Assembly: GCF_004766125.1 (NCBI RefSeq)
Contig: NZ_SJSA01000002.1
Coordinates: 868,001 to 932,000 of the forward strand
Length of the DNA: 64,000 bases
Direction of reading: 5' to 3'
Origin: Duncaniella freteri
GTDB taxonomy: Bacteria; Bacteroidota; Bacteroidia; Bacteroidales; Muribaculaceae
A program made the translations under genes and the position numbers. The stretch's first letter is position 1; the number at the start of each line of letters is the position of its first letter. Under the pieces are notes generated by a model. That model saw only the letters and a program-made list of their open reading frames with translations. It did not search any database and had not been told where the DNA came from. This document shows positions 58,725 to 64,000 of this stretch, piece after piece.

Positions 58725-58864
58725 CAATCTAAACTGCGCTTGCGCTGACAAAGACCAATCTATGTAAGTAACAACTTATATACATCATATTAATGAACTT
58801 CCTTGTGGCCGCAAAAGGGTTTGGTCGCCCGTCAGCTCTACTCGGAAGTTTTTTGCATTTTATC

Positions 58865-59926
58865 ATGACACGACCGAGCTTGAATGTCCTTGACTTGTTC
58901 TGTGGATGTGGTGGCCTCTCAAAGGGATTTGAAGAAGCCGGCTACAACATATTGATAGGTATAGACTTCGAGCAAAGTGCCCTAAATACATTTAATCATA
59001 ATCATAAGACTGCAAGGGGTGTACGTCTGGATTTATCCAAACCTGAATCCTTTGACGAAATTGACACTCTTTTAGCAGGACGTAAACTAGATGTAATAAT
59101 AGGAGGACCTCCTTGCCAGGGCTTCAGTTTGACAGGACCACGCAAGTTTGATGACGAAAGGAACAAACTATATCTTGCAATGATTGAAACTGTTCGGCGC
59201 TACAGGCCAAAAGCGTTTCTTATTGAGAATGTTCCTGGTATGGCAAACCTATATAAGGGTGCTGTCCGCGATGAAATTATTCGTCGCTTTTCCGAAATAG
59301 GATATAACGTCACATACAAGATTGTATGTGCCGCAGACTATGGCGTGCCTCAAATTAGAAAGCGCCTTGTTTTTGTAGGTATACATTCTGAAAAAGACAA
59401 GTATGTATTCCCCGAGCCGTATTTGTCTGAGAATGACTATATCACATGTGAACAAGCCATAAGTGATTTGCCTTCACTTGAAACTACTCTTGGCGAAGAA
59501 ATTTCTGTATATGAATGCGAACCCCAAAACAAATTTCAAAGACTTATGCGTTCTTCGTCAACTACGCTTCATAATCATACCGCAATTAACCACAAGCCAT
59601 TTGTTAAGGAAGTAATTGCTTTAGTCCCCGATGGGGGCAATTATAAAGATTTGCCGCCGGGAGTGGGTGAAAGTAGAGTCTTTCATATGGCTTGGACGCG
59701 TCTTAACAGCAAGAAACCTGCTCGAACTGTTGACACTGGTCATCGTAATCTTTTCCATTATAAATGGAACCGATGCCCGACAGTCAGAGAGAGTGCGCGT
59801 ATTCAAACTTTCCCCGACGACTTTGTTTTCCTCGGCAACAGAGGTCAACAGAACAAACAAGTCGGAAATGCCGTACCTGTACTAATGGCAAAAGCCTTAG
59901 CAACTCAACTTCTTAAATATCTGTAA
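58865..59926 (+). CDS. Type II C5 cytosine methyltransferase, first of a pair
   Basis: A 353-residue enzyme from the ATG at 58865 (MTRPSLNVLDLFCGCGGLSK); an ATG at 58793 would add 24 residues not typical of the family. Motif I is LDLFCGCGGLSKGF, motif IV IGGPPCQGFSLTG, motif VI FLIENVPGM, motif VIII PQIRKRLVF, and motifs IX and X ARIQTFPDDF and KQVGNAVPVLMAKAL. All catalytic residues are present. Its stop overlaps the next methyltransferase start (TAATGAC). Two enzymes would be needed if the recognition site is asymmetric. Confidence 0.93.
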   Translation: MTRPSLNVLDLFCGCGGLSKGFEEAGYNILIGIDFEQSALNTFNHNHKTARGVRLDLSKPESFDEIDTLLAGRKLDVIIGGPPCQGFSLTGPRKFDDERNKLYLAMIETVRRYRPKAFLIENVPGMANLYKGAVRDEIIRRFSEIGYNVTYKIVCAADYGVPQIRKRLVFVGIHSEKDKYVFPEPYLSENDYITCEQAISDLPSLETTLGEEISVYECEPQNKFQRLMRSSSTTLHNHTAINHKPFVKEVIALVPDGGNYKDLPPGVGESRVFHMAWTRLNSKKPARTVDTGHRNLFHYKWNRCPTVRESARIQTFPDDFVFLGNRGQQNKQVGNAVPVLMAKALATQLLKYL

Positions 59927-61176
59927 TGACAAATCAAACGCTAAATACACTTGATTTATTTGCAGGGTGTGGAGGTCTCACAGAGGGATTTCTTCAGTCT
60001 GGTCATTATCACACTGTTGGTGCAGTTGAGTGGGAGAAAGCTCCATATGAAACCATCAAGCACCGGCTGATTACAAAATGGGGACATTCTGAGGCAGAAA
60101 ACGCAGTAATTCGATTTGATATTCAACGAACAGATGAACTCATCAATGGCTTTGATGATGCAGAATATGGTATCCATCAAGGGTTACAAAGTCTAATTGG
60201 AGAACAAAAGATTGACGTGATTATTGGAGGTCCTCCATGTCAGGCATATTCATTGGCCGGACGTATTCGGGATGAGCACGGCATGAAGAACGACTATCGC
60301 AATTATCTATTTGAAAGATATATAGAAATAGTCAAATATTTTAAGCCGAAATTCTTTGTGTTTGAAAATGTTGTAGGACTTTTAAGTGCCGCTCCAGATG
60401 GCACACCGATTACAGAAAAGATATATTCGGCATTTCGCGAAGCTGGGTATCATGTTACCCCAAATTTCCGAAATGCGCTATTCGATGTAGCAGAATATGG
60501 TATCCCGCAACATCGTAAACGTGTTATAATTCTCGGTATCTCCGAAGAAATATTTGGAGATAAATGCGATATCATGCTGAATGATTTTTATAAAATCATA
60601 TTCCCATCATTGAAAGGAAAGCCTCGAACGGTTAAAGATGCTATTGGCGACTTGCCGCCTATTTACCCATTAGCGGAACCAACAAAAAGAGGCGCCACTA
60701 AGATTTCCCACATTCAGCAAGAAGAGCGGTTTTGTATGAACCATACGCCTCGCTTCCATAGCAAGCGTGATATAGGTGTTTTCCGTTTTCTTGCCAATGA
60801 CATTATGAGCGGAAAGTGCGAATATGTCAGCATTGAGAAACTGAAAGAATTATATACAAAAGTCACAGGGAAACATAGCAATATTCATAAATACTATGTT
60901 TTACGAGAAGATGAGCCAAGTAACACCATACCCGCACATCTTTATAAAGATGGTATGAGACATATTCATCCTGACCCTGAACAAGCGCGTTCCATTACCC
61001 CTCGGGAGGCTGCTCGACTACAAACTTTCCCAGATGACTTTGAATTTTTTGGTGCGACCATGGCTCAATTCAAAATGATAGGGAATGCTGTCCCAGTTGA
61101 TTTTGCCGCCATAATTGCAGAAGCTCTATACAAACTTTTCACATCTAATTATAACCATGGCAGAATTTTTCATTAA
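59926..61176 (+). CDS. Type II C5 cytosine methyltransferase, second of a pair
   Basis: A 416-residue C5 methyltransferase. Motif I: TLDLFAGCGGLTEGF; motif IV: IGGPPCQAYSLAG; motif VI: FVFENVVGLL; motif VIII: PQHRKRVIILG; motifs IX and X: EAARLQTFPDDFEF and KMIGNAVPVDFAAII. It differs clearly from the first enzyme and from the orphan in the tra operon, mainly in the target-recognition part (about 270-350). It overlaps the HNH gene by 20 bp, so all three are one operon. Confidence 0.93.
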   Translation: MTNQTLNTLDLFAGCGGLTEGFLQSGHYHTVGAVEWEKAPYETIKHRLITKWGHSEAENAVIRFDIQRTDELINGFDDAEYGIHQGLQSLIGEQKIDVIIGGPPCQAYSLAGRIRDEHGMKNDYRNYLFERYIEIVKYFKPKFFVFENVVGLLSAAPDGTPITEKIYSAFREAGYHVTPNFRNALFDVAEYGIPQHRKRVIILGISEEIFGDKCDIMLNDFYKIIFPSLKGKPRTVKDAIGDLPPIYPLAEPTKRGATKISHIQQEERFCMNHTPRFHSKRDIGVFRFLANDIMSGKCEYVSIEKLKELYTKVTGKHSNIHKYYVLREDEPSNTIPAHLYKDGMRHIHPDPEQARSITPREAARLQTFPDDFEFFGATMAQFKMIGNAVPVDFAAIIAEALYKLFTSNYNHGRIFH

Positions 61177-62188
61177 AAAACTTGGTCGACAGGAAATGGG
61201 ATCTCCTGTTAGGCGTAGTGACGGCTCTCTAAAATTTAGCCGTGGTCGTTATATGCTAATTTCAAAGGAATTCTACGATTTCTTTCCTCACCTTTCGACC
61301 ACTGTTTTAAACGACAGTACCGCTCTCCCTTTTTTGACAGACCACTCGGATGAGATTATTTATGCCCAGTATGTCTATCATAATTCAAAACATGTAGACA
61401 CAGCTCATGTAGAAGGGCAACCACGTGACGAAAGTCGTATTTATCTTAACAGCAAGCTCGACAACGACAAAACCTTGTTCTTGCCAAATGACATTGTTGT
61501 CATGATGCGCTGTCGCGATAATGGTATCCCTTTTTATGTTCTGCATATCTTCGATGCGCTATCACCCTATTATTCTTTTTGGAATGCCAAACTTAATGGC
61601 AAGACCTATGCTGTATGGGAGGGCGATGAAGCTCCAACATTCGACAGACAATTCACTTTGCCAAACAAGTCTGCAAATATAATTGGAGATAAGAAAGTTG
61701 AGGAAGCCATCGAAAAGCAACAGCAGCAAGCACTTGATTCAATGAATCCTGCAAATGACATGGCTCAGGCCATGGGAGCAGACCTTTTCAATGCCCGTAC
61801 TTTCCACGATTTTGTCATGAATGCGTACGGTGGCAAATGCGCGGTCACTAAGCGTGTCATTTCATGCAACGGGTTTGACAATCTTGAAGCGGCGCACATT
61901 ATGCCTCAAGCCCACAACGGGTCATTCCTCCCATGCAATGGTATCGCCATGAGCCGGGATATGCACTGCGTTTTTGACAAGGGGTTCTTCACAATTGAAG
62001 ATGATTATACGATTATAATCCACCCCGATGTTTTACGGACGGATTCATATATCAACGAATACAATGGGGCAAAAATCACCATTCCTCAAATTGAGTATTT
62101 CCGACCTCATCCACAATTCCTCCGCCACCATCGAGATAATGTATTCGGCACATTCCGTCAAATAAGGAGTAATTGGATAAACAACTAA
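61157..62188 (+). CDS. HNH endonuclease, probable restriction enzyme of the operon
   Basis: A 343-residue protein from the ATG at 61157 (MAEFFIKKLGRQEMGSPVRR). The N-terminal two-thirds probably recognise DNA. The HNH nuclease is near 235-290: YGGKCAVTKRVISCNGFDNL, then EAAHIMPQAHNGSFLPCNGI and SRDMHCVFDKGFFTI. The conserved His (AAH), Asn and His are present. Overlap with two C5 methyltransferases indicates the restriction part of a type II system. Confidence 0.87.
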   Translation: MAEFFIKKLGRQEMGSPVRRSDGSLKFSRGRYMLISKEFYDFFPHLSTTVLNDSTALPFLTDHSDEIIYAQYVYHNSKHVDTAHVEGQPRDESRIYLNSKLDNDKTLFLPNDIVVMMRCRDNGIPFYVLHIFDALSPYYSFWNAKLNGKTYAVWEGDEAPTFDRQFTLPNKSANIIGDKKVEEAIEKQQQQALDSMNPANDMAQAMGADLFNARTFHDFVMNAYGGKCAVTKRVISCNGFDNLEAAHIMPQAHNGSFLPCNGIAMSRDMHCVFDKGFFTIEDDYTIIIHPDVLRTDSYINEYNGAKITIPQIEYFRPHPQFLRHHRDNVFGTFRQIRSNWINN

Positions 62189-62236
62189 TTGGGAAAAGAC
62201 AACGTAGGAATTATATAATACCGTACTATTGAATAT

Positions 62237-64000
62237 ATGCAATATTGTATAAAATCTATCGCAACCTGCTGCATTGTTCTAATTATTGTTTGGCTTCTTC
62301 TGCCAATAACGGAATCAATGATTGAACATACGAGTAAATTCTCATATGCGTTATTTGACACTAAAACTCAAGTTAGGATTTGTATCGACATACTTATTAC
62401 CATACTATTAATTCTCAGTACCATATGGTTTGCCTCGTTCAAAAAACATCGCATTGATAAGCCTTTCTTACAAAAATTACTGATTGTTGATTTGGCATTA
62501 CTTTCATGGTGGAGCTACGAAAGATTTTGCAACGATACAATTAGCTTCTATTCTATATATAATTCTCCGGTATCTTATATTGATGTTTTTATTGGACTGA
62601 TTATAATACTATCCATCATTGCATTGTTTAAATACAACAATAAATCGCATAAATCAGATTCATCGGGGCAAAATAAGACATATATACATGATGCTCCTAA
62701 ATTAAAGTTGAATGAAGATTGCCTTTTTCGTGAATCATTGGTTAAGAACTTGGCTCGCGAAATTATGTCATTAGATACTGAAACTTGTTCAAGGTCACTT
62801 GCCATCACGTCTGCATGGGGTAATGGGAAAACTACATTCCTAAACTTTGTAAAAGAACAATTAGAGAGCCAAATTGTAATAATATCCATTACACCTTGGT
62901 GTATCAATCCCGGTAAAAGTATCACGACATTTTTCTTCCAAGAGATTATAAAAAATTTGGGGAGTATTAATTACTCAATTGCAAAGAAGATAAAAGAATA
63001 TGCATCTGTACTTGAGGCAATCGAATTAGGGTGGTTGGCAAAATCTGTAAAAGTAACAGACTTAGCTTCCATGACAAGATCGATTTCTCAAAAGTTGATA
63101 GAATTAAACATTAAGGTGCTAATTATATTTGATGACATTGACAGACTTTCAGCTTCGGAGATAGAAGAGGTGTTTAGAATCATTCGAGGAAGTGCTAATT
63201 TTCCGAACTTTATTTTTTTGAGTGCTTTTGATAAGCATTATGTCCAGTCTGCACTTAGAAATTCAAATCCAGCTTATAATGAGCATTATATCGAGAAGTT
63301 TTTTGAATCTGAGTTTGCGCTGCCAGAACTTAGAGCTGAAAAACTTCATGATGTTATCCTCAATAATTTGACATGGATAGAAGATGAAAACGACCGAGAG
63401 TGTTTTACGTCATATGTTACAACTGACAAATTCCTTTCAGGAGAACTTCCAGTTTTCTATCCATTAACCAACTTGAGGTCAATATATCGATGGATTAATG
63501 GGATTCATGCACGGTACGAAATATTAAAGGGAGAATGCAAGATTGAGGATCTTGCAGACCTCGAAATGCTCTATTTACTATTTCCAGAAGTCTATACATT
63601 ACTTTCTAAAGATTTCAAGAGGGTGCTTTATACAGAAAGATATACAACCAACTACCAGTTGTGGGATACAAGTAAAGCTGTGTCAAGAGATGATGATTTC
63701 TTGCAATATCTCAATCAACGAAATCTATACGACATCAGGGAATATTGTAAAAACCAGTTTGGATACGATGACCATAAAATGAAAGATTTGGTGCATATTC
63801 TGAACAGGCTATTACCCAATACAGGTAGAGTCAACGATTTAACCAAGAGATTTTCCAATCCGAACTACACAAAAAGATATTTCAATGGAGTATTGGAATC
63901 GTCAGAGATATCAGACCAACAATTTAACGAATTAATAATAAAAAGAAGAGAAGACATTAAAGAATTCATTGGTAAGGATATTGATAATCAATATTCTCAC
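62237..64000 (+). CDS. Membrane-anchored KAP-family P-loop NTPase, C-terminus outside the window
   Basis: The frame starts at ATG 62237 and is still open at the right edge after 588 codons. The first 135 residues hold about four membrane segments. The KAP NTPase domain follows: Walker A AITSAWGNGKTTFLNF (about 192-207), Walker B KVLIIFDDIDRLSASEIEEV (about 293-312), then VFRIIRGSANFPNFIFLSAF and EKFFESEFALPEL, all typical of KAP ATPases. In bacteria these are often found in defence islands and plasmid maintenance loci; the neighbouring restriction genes support a defence role, by inference. Confidence 0.85.
   Translation, partial: MQYCIKSIATCCIVLIIVWLLLPITESMIEHTSKFSYALFDTKTQVRICIDILITILLILSTIWFASFKKHRIDKPFLQKLLIVDLALLSWWSYERFCNDTISFYSIYNSPVSYIDVFIGLIIILSIIALFKYNNKSHKSDSSGQNKTYIHDAPKLKLNEDCLFRESLVKNLAREIMSLDTETCSRSLAITSAWGNGKTTFLNFVKEQLESQIVIISITPWCINPGKSITTFFFQEIIKNLGSINYSIAKKIKEYASVLEAIELGWLAKSVKVTDLASMTRSISQKLIELNIKVLIIFDDIDRLSASEIEEVFRIIRGSANFPNFIFLSAFDKHYVQSALRNSNPAYNEHYIEKFFESEFALPELRAEKLHDVILNNLTWIEDENDRECFTSYVTTDKFLSGELPVFYPLTNLRSIYRWINGIHARYEILKGECKIEDLADLEMLYLLFPEVYTLLSKDFKRVLYTERYTTNYQLWDTSKAVSRDDDFLQYLNQRNLYDIREYCKNQFGYDDHKMKDLVHILNRLLPNTGRVNDLTKRFSNPNYTKRYFNGVLESSEISDQQFNELIIKRREDIKEFIGKDIDNQYSH

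Overview
The window looks like accessory DNA of a member of the Bacteroidales. Supporting signs are a Bacteroides-type conjugation operon (traE to traQ order), TTG-N19/20-TAnnTTTG promoters in front of several genes, tyrosine recombinases of Bacteroidetes type, and PcfJ/PcfK/DUF3873 genes. I see no ribosomal, tRNA or core-metabolism genes, so I cannot name a genus.

Layout. (1) 1-13.8 kb: a tightly packed plus-strand transfer operon of an integrative conjugative element, from the end of a DUF3408 gene through TraE, TraF, TraG (VirB4-like ATPase), TraI, TraJ, TraK, TraL, TraM, TraN, TraO, TraP and TraQ to a lysozyme. An orphan cytosine DNA methyltransferase sits between traJ and traK. (2) 13.8-15.6 kb: a tyrosine recombinase followed by two back-to-back segments of about 200 bp, each bounded by 14-15 bp inverted repeats. 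Each carries a promoter-like TAnnTTTG box that now points away from the next operon: a likely double promoter switch. (3) 15.6-36.9 kb: an AT-rich plus-strand run of about 20 genes. Its core is a vWA-like lipoprotein, a tubulin-like GTPase, a very large actin/Hsp70-fold (SrfB-like) ATPase, a coiled-coil lipoprotein, a MotA/ZorA-like channel subunit with a long coiled coil, a MotB/ZorB-like partner with an OmpA-type domain, a lipoprotein trypsin-like protease and a degenerate J-domain membrane protein. Lipoproteins, Sel1-type proteins, an ADP-ribosylglycohydrolase, a DUF218 plus phosphodiester-glycosidase-like fusion and a macro-like protein follow. This is my candidate for the undescribed system: a cytomotive, ion-driven, envelope-spanning machine under phase-variable control.

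(4) 36.8-37.7 kb: an IS5-family insertion with a TAA target duplication that cuts off the end of the gene before it. (5) 37.8-41.5 kb: two radical-SAM proteins, a membrane-anchored helical-barrel-like protein and a small membrane protein. (6) 41.6-43.8 kb, minus strand: DUF3873, PcfJ, PcfK and a small membrane protein. (7) 43.86-44.5 kb: no gene, but a hairpin of about 213 nt and a second multi-branched structured region, read best as a plus-strand non-coding RNA. (8) 44.6-46.6 kb: a two-gene AbiL/RloA-RloB-like defence operon.

(9) 46.9-58.0 kb: a mobilizable element with a DNA-binding regulator (frameshifted at its start, with four 10-bp iterons upstream), integrase, DinJ/YafQ-type toxin-antitoxin pair, membrane cargo gene, excisionase-like protein, DUF3987 and Toprim-type replication proteins, DUF3408 protein, an oriT-like region, mobC, and mobA interrupted by a MITE-like insert. 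(10) 58.1-64 kb: a defence block with Vsr, two C5 methyltransferases and an HNH nuclease, then a membrane-anchored KAP NTPase that runs off the end.

The window therefore reads as a conjugative element core carrying a phase-variable novel operon, a nested mobilizable element and several anti-invader systems.
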